Assembly (NCBI GenBank): GCA_900770145.1
Contig: CAAGJL010000294.1
Span: forward strand, 1 to 5,455
Length of the DNA: 5,455 nt
Direction: 5' to 3'
From: Clostridia bacterium
GTDB taxonomy: Bacteria > Bacillota > Clostridia > Oscillospirales > CAG-272
A model generated the notes under the pieces. It searched no databases and was not told the origin of the DNA. It saw only the letters and a program-made list of their open reading frames with translations. The translations under genes were made by a program, and so were the position numbers. This document shows, one piece after another, positions 1 through 5,455 of the stretch; within the stretch, counting starts at the first letter, position 1, and every line of letters begins with the position of its first letter.

Positions 1-22
1 CAGACGTGTGCTCTTCCGATCT
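1..22. other. Illumina TruSeq adapter remnant (not genomic)
   Basis: Read on the minus strand this stretch begins AGATCGGAAGAGCACACG and continues as the TruSeq read-2 adapter, matching all 22 bases as I remember that sequence. It starts exactly where GyrB similarity stops: the last genomic codons encode R-Y-K-G-L plus the first G of the next Gly codon, and the reading then turns into adapter. It is an untrimmed adapter at a contig end. Confidence 0.97.
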
Positions 23-1799
23 CGAGACCTTTGTACCGGTCGGCTTCGATATTTTTGCCGCCGAGCTCCGAAATCAGGAGGTCGCGCTCCTCGTCGGAAT
101 ACGCGTACCGCTCGTTGCCGTCCTTTGCCCCGCGGCGGTAAACCTTATAAAGCGGGGGCTTGGCAAGAAAGATATGTCCCTCCTCAATCAGCGGCTTCAT
201 ATGCCGGAAGAAGAAGGTCAGAAGCAGAATCTGAATGTGTGAGCCGTCCACGTCGGCGTCCGCCATCAGGATAATCTTGCCGTAACGCAGTTTCGACATA
301 TCAAACTCTTCCCCGATGCCGCAACCCAGCGCCTGAATAATCGGGATCACCGACGGGTTGGCGTACACCTTGTCAAGGCGGCTCTTTTCCACGTTCAGAA
401 TCTTCCCGCGCAGCGGCAGAATCGCCTGAAACCGCGGGTCGCGCCCGAGTTTCGCCGAGCCGCCTGCGGAATCTCCCTCCACCAGGTACACTTCGGTCAG
501 TTCCTTGCGGCGGTCGGTGCAGTCGGAAAGTTTGCCCGGCAGGGTCATACTTTCAAGTCCGTTTTTCCGGCGGGTCAGTTCGCGCGCTTTGCGCGCCGCC
601 TCGCGCGCGCGGTTGGCGGTCAGCGCCTTGTCCACGATCAGCCGCCCCACGGCGGGGTTTTCGTCCAAAAATTCGGTCAGTTTGGTGGTCACTAAGTTTT
701 CCACAAACGAACGGATTTCGGCATTGCCGAGCTTGGTTTTGGTCTGCCCCTCAAACTGTGCCTCTTTGAGTTTGACCGACACCACGGCGGTCAGCCCCTC
801 GCGCACATCGTCGCCCGACAGGTTCTTTTCATCGGCTTTCATCGCGCCGCAACGCCGCGCGTAGTCGTTGATGACTTTGGTCATCGCGTTCTTGAAGCCG
901 ACCTCGTGCGTGCCGCCCTCCAGCGTGTTGATATCGTTGGCAAACGTCAGAAGCGACTCGTTGTACGTATCGGTATACTGCAACGCCACCTCCGCGATGG
1001 TGCGGGCGGGTTTGCCGTTCACATCCGTGGTCTTTTCGGCGCGCATATAAATCACTTCGGGGTGGATGAGCTGGCAGTGCTTCTGCTCGTTGATGTAAGA
1101 GACAAAAGACCGGATGCCGCCCTCGTATTCCAGCCGCTCGTGCTTGATATTCTCCGCGTCGCGCTGATCGGTGATGGAGATGTACACCCCGGCGTTGAGA
1201 AACGCCTGCTCGCGCAATCTTTTCAAGAGCGTGTCATAGTCAAACACCACTTCGTCGAAAATCTCCGCGTCGGGCTTGAAGCGGACGTACAGCCCGTGTT
1301 TTTCGGTCGGGCCCTCATCCCGGAAAGCCCGCGCCACCGCGCCGCGCTCAAACCGTTCGGTATATCTTCTGCCGCAGTAGCAGCTCTCGATTTCAATCCA
1401 TTCGGAAAGCGCGTTCACCACCGAGGAGCCGACGCCGTGAAGCCCGCCCGAAAACTCGTATCCGTTGCCGTCAAACTTGCCGCCGGCGTGAAGTACGGTA
1501 AAAATCACTTCCATCGTCGGGATTCCCATTTTCGGGTGAATCCCGCCCGGAATTCCCTGCCCGTCGTCCTGTACCGAAACCGACCCGTCGGGCAGCAGCG
1601 TGACGTCAATCTGCTTACATCTGCCCGCCAGCGCCTCGTCAATGGAGTTATCCACAATTTCATATACCAGATGATGAAGCCCCCGCAAGGACGTGGAGCC
1701 GATATACATTCCGGGGCGGCGACGCACCGCTTCCAGCCCTTCCAGCACCTGAATCTGGCTGTCGTCGTAAACCTGTCTTGTTTCTTCGTTGTTTGCCAT
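23..1799 (-). CDS. gyrB: DNA gyrase subunit B, 3'-truncated at contig end
   Basis: ATPase subunit of type IIA topoisomerase, which with GyrA introduces negative supercoils using ATP. I translated 592 codons on the minus strand without interruption; family members have about 635-650 residues, so only the C-terminal tail is missing. GHKL ATPase: E47 and N51 in EIVDNS, D78 with DGQGIP, LHAGGKF at 103-109 and GGLHGVG at 118-124. Transducer domain with the QTK loop at 352-354. TOPRIM domain: EGDSAGGSAK from E441, LPLRGK at 461-466, and the metal-binding D514, D516 and D518 in DADVDG. The sequence stops in RYKGL(GEM). The ATG at 1797-1799 is preceded by AAAGGAAGAGAC, a good ribosome binding site. 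A ParE paralogue is less likely, given the N-terminal sequence and the position in the dnaN-recF-remB cluster. The truncation is a sequencing artefact, not a pseudogene. Confidence 0.97.
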
Positions 1800-1802
1800 G
1801 TC

Positions 1803-1812
1803 TCTTCCTTTC
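1803..1812 (-). promoter_or_regulatory. gyrB ribosome binding site
   Basis: The minus strand reads GAAAGGAAGA a few bases before the gyrB ATG. It lies outside the inserted element, so gyrB kept its own ribosome binding site after the insertion. Confidence 0.7.
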
Positions 1813-1850
1813 TTTTAGCCATTTAGCCTGACAGGAGACATCCGAACCCG

Positions 1851-1920
1851 GTTCTCACGGGACGGATTTCCTGTTTTGCTGTTTTTTGCCTTGCCCGATG
1901 AAAATCCGTCCCGTGAGAAC
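1851..1920. repeat. Perfect 19-bp inverted repeat inside the element
   Basis: The arms at 1851-1869 (GTTCTCACGGGACGGATTT) and 1902-1920 are exact reverse complements with a 32-base loop. In a remB-gyrB transcript this would fold into a strong hairpin upstream of the gyrB start. No U-tract follows the stem on either strand, so it is not a typical intrinsic terminator. Confidence 0.9.
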
Positions 1921-1964
1921 TCTTCGACCTCGGGCGAGCGGATTTCAGAAAGATTTGCGGCTTT

Positions 1965-1992
1965 TCGGAGGAAGGCGGGCTTCGCCCTCCGA
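1965..1992. repeat. Imperfect GC-rich hairpin within the element
   Basis: TCGGAGG at 1965-1971 pairs with CCTCCGA at 1986-1992. A competing inner pairing is GGGC 1977-1980 with GCCC 1984-1987 around a TTC loop. It adds to the internal secondary structure of the inserted element. Confidence 0.5.
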
Positions 1993-2058
1993 CGACGTAA
2001 AAGTCACAAAGGTTTCAAAATATGCCGTTCGAGGCGGATTTGGATGTTTCCTGTCAGG

Positions 2059-2343
2059 CTATATATCCTGAATTTTATTATCTTCCGAGTTATAGATGCT
2101 TTCGTGCCGCCCTGTCAATGTAAGGGACGAGAGTTGCGAAAAGCAGATTTTCTCCCGTCCGCCCTCCCGGTACAGCACAAACGCTTTCGGCACCTCCGTG
2201 CCGGCGCTTTCCACCGCGCCCGCCTTTTCGGCGGCGGCAAGATAGCGCCGCGTAATGCCGCTGACGGTGGCGGTATCGGCGTCAAAAATGCCGATGATGT
2301 TTTTTTCTCTGATATTTTTACTGTTTCCTACGTGCAAAAACAT
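2059..2343 (-). CDS. remB: RemB/YaaB-like DUF370 DNA-binding regulator
   Basis: A 94-residue protein of the extracellular matrix regulatory family (DUF370). Family features visible here: the N-terminal strand MFLHVG, the IIGIFD motif at 16-21, PKAFVL at 52-57 and the CFSQLSSLTL segment at 67-76. B. subtilis YaaB, recalled from memory, has the same plan in about 80 residues and lies in the same place between recF and gyrB. In B. subtilis, RemA and RemB influence biofilm matrix genes; RemA binds DNA directly. The target in this organism is unknown. The ATG is 3 bases after the recF stop, with GGAAGG as ribosome binding site inside the recF end, so translation is probably coupled. The TAG stop is formed by the edge of the inserted element. 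The C-terminal tail after residue 80 is not conserved. Confidence 0.88.
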   Translation of the reverse strand: MFLHVGNSKNIREKNIIGIFDADTATVSGITRRYLAAAEKAGAVESAGTEVPKAFVLYREGGREKICFSQLSSLTLTGRHESIYNSEDNKIQDI

Positions 2344-2346
2344 AAC

Positions 2347-3453
2347 TTATCCTTCCGAAAATACGCCGTTTTTGACGAAAATGCGCCGCCCGGCGGGGGC
2401 GCTGTCCCGCTCGCAGGTGGTGAGAATCACCTGCCGCCCGCGGATTTTTTGCAACAGGTATTCACGCCGCGCGCCGTCCAGCTCCGAGAGTACGTCGTCA
2501 AACAGAAACACCGGATACTCGCCGCAATCCTCGCGGCAAATCTCTCCCTCCGCCATTTTCAGCGCCAGAGCGAGCGAGCGTTGTTGCCCCTGGGAGCAAT
2601 AACTTCTCGCGCTTTTTCCGTTCAGTTCGATTTCCACGTCGTCCTTATGCGCCCCGTACAGCGTGGCGCCCGCCGCGATTTCCCGCGCAACGTTTTCCCG
2701 CAGTTTCCGCAAAAGAAACGCTTCCAGTGCCGCGGTATCGCCGTAAAGCCCGACGTCCTCTTTTGCCGCGCCAAGGTAGCGAAGGGCAGGCACTTCCCGC
2801 TCTCCGGTCATTTCCGCAAAGCACTCTTTCACGTATGTTTCCGCCTTGCCCACGTAACGGTAGCGATAGGCGGCAATCACCGCCGCTTCCTTTGCCAGTT
2901 GAACCGACCACACGTCGCCGGTCTCGTCAAAGACCCGCGGATCTTCCGCCGCTTTTTTGAGCAGGGCGTTGCGCTGTTTCAGAATCTGATGGTACCGCTG
3001 CAAACACCGCAGATACAACGGCTCACTGCCGCTGACCGCAATATCGAGAAACTGCCGCCGCTCGGCAGGGCCGTCTTTAATGAGGGAAAGATGCTCCGGA
3101 GAAAACAGCACGGCGCGAAACTCCCCCACAAGGTCGGAGACCCGCCGCACGGACACTTTGTTTTTCTCCAATATCCGCGCTTTGGAGGAGAGCAGGCGCG
3201 CGGTGATATTCTGCTCCCTCCCCTTGCCGAAATAGTCCAGAGACAGGACGGCGAACGGATCGCCGAAACGGATCAGTTCCCCGTTGCTCTGCCCGCGGAA
3301 ACTTTTGCCGATGGCGGCGTAGTAAATCGCCTCCAGGAGATTGGTTTTCCCCTGCGCGTTTTCCCCGCACAGGACGTTGATCCCGTCGCAAAACGCCACT
3401 TCCGCGTGCGCGATGTTGCGAAAGGAGGTCACTTCGATTTTCCGGCAGAGCAT
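2347..3453 (-). CDS. recF: DNA replication and repair protein RecF
   Basis: SMC-like ATPase that binds gapped DNA with RecO and RecR and helps load RecA at stalled forks and single-strand gaps. Its 368 residues are a full family length. Visible features: N-terminal MLCRKIEVTSFRN, Walker A GENAQGKT at 30-37, the FSPEHLSLIKDGPAERRQFLD region at 117-137, GAHKDD at 267-272 (most family members have GPHRDD or similar), ABC-type signature SQGQQR at 287-292, and Walker B VFLFDD with the following LSELD at 315-325. The arm between about 150 and 220 lacks the long coiled coil of SMC/Rad50, as expected for RecF. The ATG overlaps the dnaN stop as TAATG, with only a weak GAAAG before it, so it probably depends on translation of dnaN. 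No yaaA lies between the two genes. Confidence 0.97.
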   Translation of the reverse strand: MLCRKIEVTSFRNIAHAEVAFCDGINVLCGENAQGKTNLLEAIYYAAIGKSFRGQSNGELIRFGDPFAVLSLDYFGKGREQNITARLLSSKARILEKNKVSVRRVSDLVGEFRAVLFSPEHLSLIKDGPAERRQFLDIAVSGSEPLYLRCLQRYHQILKQRNALLKKAAEDPRVFDETGDVWSVQLAKEAAVIAAYRYRYVGKAETYVKECFAEMTGEREVPALRYLGAAKEDVGLYGDTAALEAFLLRKLRENVAREIAAGATLYGAHKDDVEIELNGKSARSYCSQGQQRSLALALKMAEGEICREDCGEYPVFLFDDVLSELDGARREYLLQKIRGRQVILTTCERDSAPAGRRIFVKNGVFSEG

Positions 3454-4607
3454 TATTCTTTCATTTTGACCGGCAGTAACATAAAGAGGTCCTCGGTGCC
3501 GTCCTCTTTGCCTTCTTCCGGCTCGATATTGATACTGGTCAGGGGCGAAGAAAGCGAAATCAACAGTTTGTTGGCGTCACACGCGCGCACCGCGTCAATC
3601 AGATACCTGTTGTTGAACGCGATGAGAATATCGCCCCCGTCGTGCGTGACTTCCAGTTCGTCATACGTGCTGCCCGCGGCGCTGGCGGCAAGGACTTTCA
3701 GCACGTCCTCCTCCAGTTCCAGTTTCACGTGGGACTGCATCCGCCCGGAAATTTTCTCCTCGGTAATCAGCGCGGCGCGTTCCAGCGCGGAGAGGAACGC
3801 GTCCCGCTCCACGGTCACGTGAATCTTGTGCTGACGGATGATAATGCGGTCAAAGTCGATATAATCGCCCTCCAACAACCGCGAGAAAAAGATAATGTCC
3901 CCCACATAGAAAATAATATGCTTGCGCATCAGGTGAATGCGCACTTTTTCGTCGCCGTATCCGATCAGGCGCACCAGTTCGTTTACGGTTTTGATCGGCA
4001 CGATAAAGCGGTAGTTGAGATCGCTGCCGTCTTTGTTGTTGTTGTCGATTTCCGCCTGTGTGGTGCATTTGGCAAGGCGGAAACTGTCGCACGCCACCAG
4101 CATCAGTTTGTTGCCTTTTACGTCAAAATAACAGCCGTTGAGGATGGGGCGGCGCTGGTCGTCGGTTGCCATGGCGTGCATGGTTTTGCCGAGCATCTTG
4201 CGCAACGTCCCCTCCGTAAGGGTAAACCCGCGCTCGCTTTCAAGGCGCGGAAGATCGGGAAAGTCCGCGCCCTTCAGCGCGCTCATTTTATGGGAAAACC
4301 TGCCGCTCTCCATCGTGGCGCAAAGTTGGGCGTTGACCGAAAGAGTCACCTCTCCCTCGCTCATTACGCGCAGGGTCTGCACAAATTTCTGTGCGTTGAT
4401 GATATACGTGCCCTCTTCCAGCACCTTTGCCTCTACCGTGATGCGTACGCCCTTTTCCAGGTCATAGGTGGTCATGGTGCATACGTCCGGGTGTTTTGCC
4501 TCGATGAGGATCCCTTCGGTGGCAGAGAGCGTGGATTTGCCCGACGTGGCGCACATCAAAGGGGCGGTGGCGGTCAGAATCTGCTGGCGATCGAATGTGA
4601 TTTTCAT
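3453..4607 (-). CDS. dnaN: DNA polymerase III sliding clamp, beta subunit
   Basis: Ring-shaped dimeric processivity clamp that tethers DNA polymerase III and other partners to DNA. Its 384 residues make three similar domains, roughly 1-122, 128-250 and 252-384. Recognisable segments: FPDLP at 116-120, RPILNG at 153-158, ACDSFRLA at 172-179, YRFIVPIKTVNELVRLI at 199-215, IIFFSRLLEGDY at 238-249, FNNRYLIDAV at 331-340 and the C-terminal LLPVKMKE, where family members usually have PVR. The start at 4605-4607 gives the standard N-terminus MKITFDRQ and has AAAGGAG six bases upstream. An in-frame ATG at 4739 would add 44 residues reading through the DnaA-box region and is rejected. The gene is nearest the putative origin and overlaps recF by one base. 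Confidence 0.97.
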   Translation of the reverse strand: MKITFDRQQILTATAPLMCATSGKSTLSATEGILIEAKHPDVCTMTTYDLEKGVRITVEAKVLEEGTYIINAQKFVQTLRVMSEGEVTLSVNAQLCATMESGRFSHKMSALKGADFPDLPRLESERGFTLTEGTLRKMLGKTMHAMATDDQRRPILNGCYFDVKGNKLMLVACDSFRLAKCTTQAEIDNNNKDGSDLNYRFIVPIKTVNELVRLIGYGDEKVRIHLMRKHIIFYVGDIIFFSRLLEGDYIDFDRIIIRQHKIHVTVERDAFLSALERAALITEEKISGRMQSHVKLELEEDVLKVLAASAAGSTYDELEVTHDGGDILIAFNNRYLIDAVRACDANKLLISLSSPLTSINIEPEEGKEDGTEDLFMLLPVKMKE

Positions 4608-4613
4608 AAAAAA

Positions 4614-4620
4614 CTCCTTT
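4614..4620 (-). promoter_or_regulatory. dnaN ribosome binding site
   Basis: The minus strand reads AAAGGAG, then six bases (all T), then ATG. This decides the dnaN start against the longer in-frame version. Confidence 0.9.
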
Positions 4621-4629
4621 TCTCTCTCA

Positions 4630-4649
4630 CGCGGCGCTACGCGCCCGCG
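4630..4649 (-). repeat. GC-rich hairpin just upstream of dnaN ribosome binding site
   Basis: GGCGC at 4633-4637 pairs with GCGCC at 4641-4645 around a TAC loop. Three more pairs (4630-4632 with 4647-4649) form past a single bulged C at 4646. It would lie in the dnaN leader RNA about 10 bases before the Shine-Dalgarno sequence. No U-tract follows. A role in dnaN expression is only inference. Confidence 0.5.
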
Positions 4650-4657
4650 CAAAAGTG

Positions 4658-4694
4658 GGATAGTTGGATAGTAATCTCGTAGAAGTAGTATATT
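4658..4694. promoter_or_regulatory. Putative DNA unwinding element with DnaA-trio
   Basis: In the dnaN direction the sequence after two abutting box 9-mers is GAATA then TACTACTTCTA (4690-4680). On the opposite strand, read 3' to 5', this gives GAT-GAA-GAT, like the DnaA-trio repeats that in B. subtilis guide DnaA from duplex onto single-stranded DNA. The stretch is AT-richer than its surroundings and also holds GGATAGT twice (4658-4664 and 4666-4672). Position and order match the B. subtilis unwinding region. Function is inferred. Confidence 0.6.
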
Positions 4695-4695
4695 C

Positions 4696-4766
4696 GGTGG
4701 AAACTGTGGAAAAACCCGCGTTTTCCCGTCGCAAGCCACATTTCAGGATTGGTTAGCTGTGGACAA
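4696..4766 (-). promoter_or_regulatory. dnaN-proximal DnaA boxes
   Basis: TGTGGAAAA on the plus strand at 4705-4713 and TGTGGACAA at 4758-4766 each differ by one base from TGTGGATAA, the complement of the consensus TTATCCACA. A weaker copy, GGTGGAAAC, abuts the first at 4696-4704, giving a head-to-tail pair directly before the trio-like segment. Confidence 0.75.
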
Positions 4767-4884
4767 GCGGGGGACGCGGCGGGGTCGCCTCCCCTGCAAG
4801 GCGCCCCCGTACCCCCGCGAAAACCTTAAAAAAGAGGTTTTTGAGTGAAAAGACGGGGTGTTTGGGAAAACTTTGCAAAAGGGC

Positions 4885-4912
4885 GGTGGAAAAGCCGGGG
4901 TGGTGTGGAAAA
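4885..4912 (-). promoter_or_regulatory. Central DnaA box
   Basis: TGTGGAAAA at 4904-4912 is one mismatch from consensus. A weak relative, GGTGGAAAA, lies at 4885-4893 in the same orientation, 19 bases away. Confidence 0.65.
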
Positions 4913-4978
4913 CCGGAAATGCCGGTAAAAAAACGGATAAATGGGAACGACAAAGGGGTTTGAAAAAAGAAACAGACT

Positions 4979-5008
4979 TTTCGGAGACGAAAGCGCTCCG
5001 AAATTTTT
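4979..5008 (+). terminator. Possible weak terminator-like hairpin
   Basis: TTTCGGAG at 4979-4986 pairs with CTCCGAAA at 4996-5003 around a nine-base loop and is followed on the plus strand by five T. No plus-strand gene is recognised that it would end, so this may be chance or a structural part of the origin. Confidence 0.25.
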
Positions 5009-5105
5009 CAAAAACGGGAGACGACAGAAGCATTGAACCGTGAAAATCGCTCTGCCGGGAAGAAAGAAGAGCGCGAAAGGGTTCTCTCCGGCGAAAAATG
5101 CCGCT

Positions 5106-5155
5106 TGTGGAAAACCGAGGGAAAAGCAGTAAAAAGTTGGAAAACCTGTGGAAAA
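5106..5155 (-). promoter_or_regulatory. Distal DnaA box pair
   Basis: Two exact copies of TGTGGAAAA lie at 5106-5114 and 5147-5155, 41 bases apart start to start, about four helical turns. A weaker GTTGGAAAA lies at 5136-5144. Beyond these, the CTGTGAAAAC around 5169-5178 is a poorer match. Confidence 0.7.
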
Positions 5156-5212
5156 TCCGGTGGACAGGCTGTGAAAACCCGCTTGTTTTCCCACTAACCC
5201 CCCCCACTTTTC

Positions 5213-5314
5213 GGCAACGGTTACCGGGATGTTCGGTGCGCTTTCCGGCAACGGTTACCGGGATGTTCGGTGCGCTTTCCGGCAACCGTTGCCGGGGCGT
5301 TCGGTGTGCTTCCC
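5213..5314. repeat. Three 34-bp tandem repeats with internal palindrome
   Basis: The units are 5213-5246, 5247-5280 and 5281-5314, with no spacer. The first two are identical over 34 bases; the third matches 28 of 34. Each begins GGCAAC and centres on a 17-base palindrome. In unit 3 it is perfect apart from the central base (CCGGCAACCGTTGCCGG, 5279-5295); the copy beginning at 5245 has one mismatched pair. The period is not a multiple of three, which argues against coding. The array resembles iterons or a multi-site operator. The protein that might bind it is unknown, and the absence of spacers excludes a CRISPR array. Confidence 0.92.
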
Positions 5315-5330
5315 GTCGGCGCACATATGA

Positions 5331-5381
5331 GCCTGCCCTGTGTAAGGGGAGGTGGCGCGCGGAGCGCGGCGGAGGGGTTGT
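5331..5381. repeat. REP/MITE-like palindromic element of Clostridia type
   Basis: GCCTGCCC, a short loop, GGGGAGGTGG, an inner hairpin CGCGC-GGA-GCGCG (5356-5360 and 5364-5368), then GGCGGAGGGGTTGT. I recognise this plan from repeats widespread between genes in gut Clostridia, usually starting GCCTCCCC, with a variable inner stem and ending GGAGGGGTTGT. This copy has a G in place of a C in the first arm, so that stem is imperfect. No protein is encoded. Recognition is from memory and not searched. Confidence 0.65.
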
Positions 5382-5455
5382 ACCTGACACAAACTATCTT
5401 CTTTTTCTTTCCTGCAAACGCCAAACTTTTACAATCCCTCAGGCGCTGTCGCGCC
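5382..5455. other. Unassigned end of window
   Basis: I see no gene end recognisable as dnaA. The only structure is a small perfect hairpin at the very edge, GGCGC-TGTC-GCGCC (5442-5455). The minus-strand frames here either stop within a few codons or lack any familiar sequence. Confidence 0.5.

Larger units (their letters stand above)
1824..2061. mobile_element. MITE-like element with TA duplication between remB and gyrB
   Basis: The body spans 1826-2059 and is flanked by TA at 1824-1825 and 2060-2061. The ends are inverted repeats: GCCTGACAGGAGACATCC at the left and GGATGTTTCCTGTCAGGC at the right (17 of 18 match). Counting the TA, the match extends with substitutions to about 37 bases per end (30 of 37). 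There is no transposase or credible ORF inside. Size, terminal repeats and TA duplication are those of a miniature element mobilised by an IS630/Tc1-mariner-type transposase; that family assignment is inference. Deleting the body plus one TA joins remB to gyrB with ATA-TAA in place of ATA-TAG, so RemB is unchanged and only a short gap remains. The alternative is a structured RNA leader of gyrB. Confidence 0.72.
4655..5178. other. oriC: Probable chromosomal origin, oriC
   Basis: The noncoding stretch upstream of dnaN carries four exact TTTTCCACA 9-mers, one TTGTCCACA and several weaker relatives, all reading in the dnaN direction. A DnaA-trio-like, AT-richer unwinding segment sits at the dnaN end. 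In Bacillota the region between dnaA and dnaN is the usual place of oriC, and the neighbouring genes fit. The right border is uncertain; box-like 9-mers fade out near 5178. dnaA itself is not in the window. Confidence 0.8.

Noticed and set aside
1648..1656. A perfect TTATCCACA DnaA box inside gyrB
   Set aside because: It is the complement of the codons for the conserved IVDN part of the ATPase motif, so it is explained by coding. A TTTTCCACA at 697-705 likewise encodes GyrB residues.
906..1826. A 306-codon plus-strand frame opposite gyrB
   Set aside because: It mirrors conserved GyrB codons; no ribosome binding site or family resemblance was seen.
2059..2101. RemB C-terminal tail as material added by the inserted element
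   Set aside because: Reconstructing the empty site leaves the same tail and a stop at the same codon, so the tail predates the insertion.
1876..3822. A 648-codon plus-strand open frame opposite remB, recF and the end of dnaN
   Set aside because: It is antisense to three well-recognised genes, starts in the inserted element, and has no recognisable protein features. Long antisense frames are expected from GC-biased codon use.
3642..4682. A 346-codon plus-strand frame opposite dnaN
   Set aside because: It is antisense to the clamp gene and runs into the unwinding region; the protein looks like a codon-bias shadow.
3453..4739. Longer dnaN start at 4739
   Set aside because: The extra 44 residues are not clamp-like and would place coding over the DnaA boxes; the 4607 start has a strong ribosome binding site and the standard N-terminus.
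5213..5314. CRISPR array
   Set aside because: The units are directly contiguous with no unique spacers, and no cas gene is present.
4743..5390. A 215-codon minus-strand frame through the putative origin
   Set aside because: It reads through the 34-bp repeats, whose period breaks frame, and through the DnaA boxes and the palindromic element. The composition is Pro, Arg, Ser and Phe rich with no domain.

Overview
The window is one end of a contig carrying the replication-origin gene cluster of a fairly GC-rich bacterium, most likely a Clostridia-type Bacillota. The order (origin)-dnaN-recF-remB-gyrB, the DUF370 gene remB between recF and gyrB, and the protein sequences (LPLRGK in GyrB, FFSRLLEGDY in DnaN) all fit that group. 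A finer placement would be a guess. All four genes lie on the minus strand and read away from the putative origin at the right of the window, so they run with leading-strand replication.

Layout from right to left, in the direction of transcription. 5455-4608 is about 850 bases without a credible gene. It holds a short palindromic repeat element (5331-5381), three 34-bp tandem repeats with an internal palindrome (5213-5314), a purine-rich tract, and a series of DnaA-box-like 9-mers all in one orientation. Nearest dnaN, two abutting 9-mers are followed by a TACTACTTCTA stretch resembling a DnaA-trio, so this is very likely oriC or its unwinding end. dnaN (sliding clamp) follows, overlaps recF by one base (TAATG), and recF is followed after 3 bases by remB. 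The S4-domain gene yaaA, usually found between dnaN and recF in Bacillota, is absent.

Between remB and gyrB lies a 234-bp MITE-like element (1826-2059). It has imperfect terminal inverted repeats of about 35 bp, flanking TA dinucleotides and a perfect 19-bp internal hairpin. Removing it with one TA rebuilds a tightly packed remB-gyrB junction and leaves the RemB protein unchanged (stop TAA instead of TAG). This points to a real insertion into the operon.

gyrB runs to the left end and is cut inside its conserved RYKGLGEM motif. Positions 1-22 are an Illumina TruSeq adapter, not genome, so the truncation is an assembly artefact. The genes form the standard replication and repair module: DnaN loads at forks started at the adjacent origin, RecF acts at damaged forks or gaps, and GyrB supplies the ATPase half of gyrase. 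RemB is a small DNA-binding regulator that often travels with them. No wholly new system is evident. The most unusual material is the inserted element and the repeat-rich origin region.
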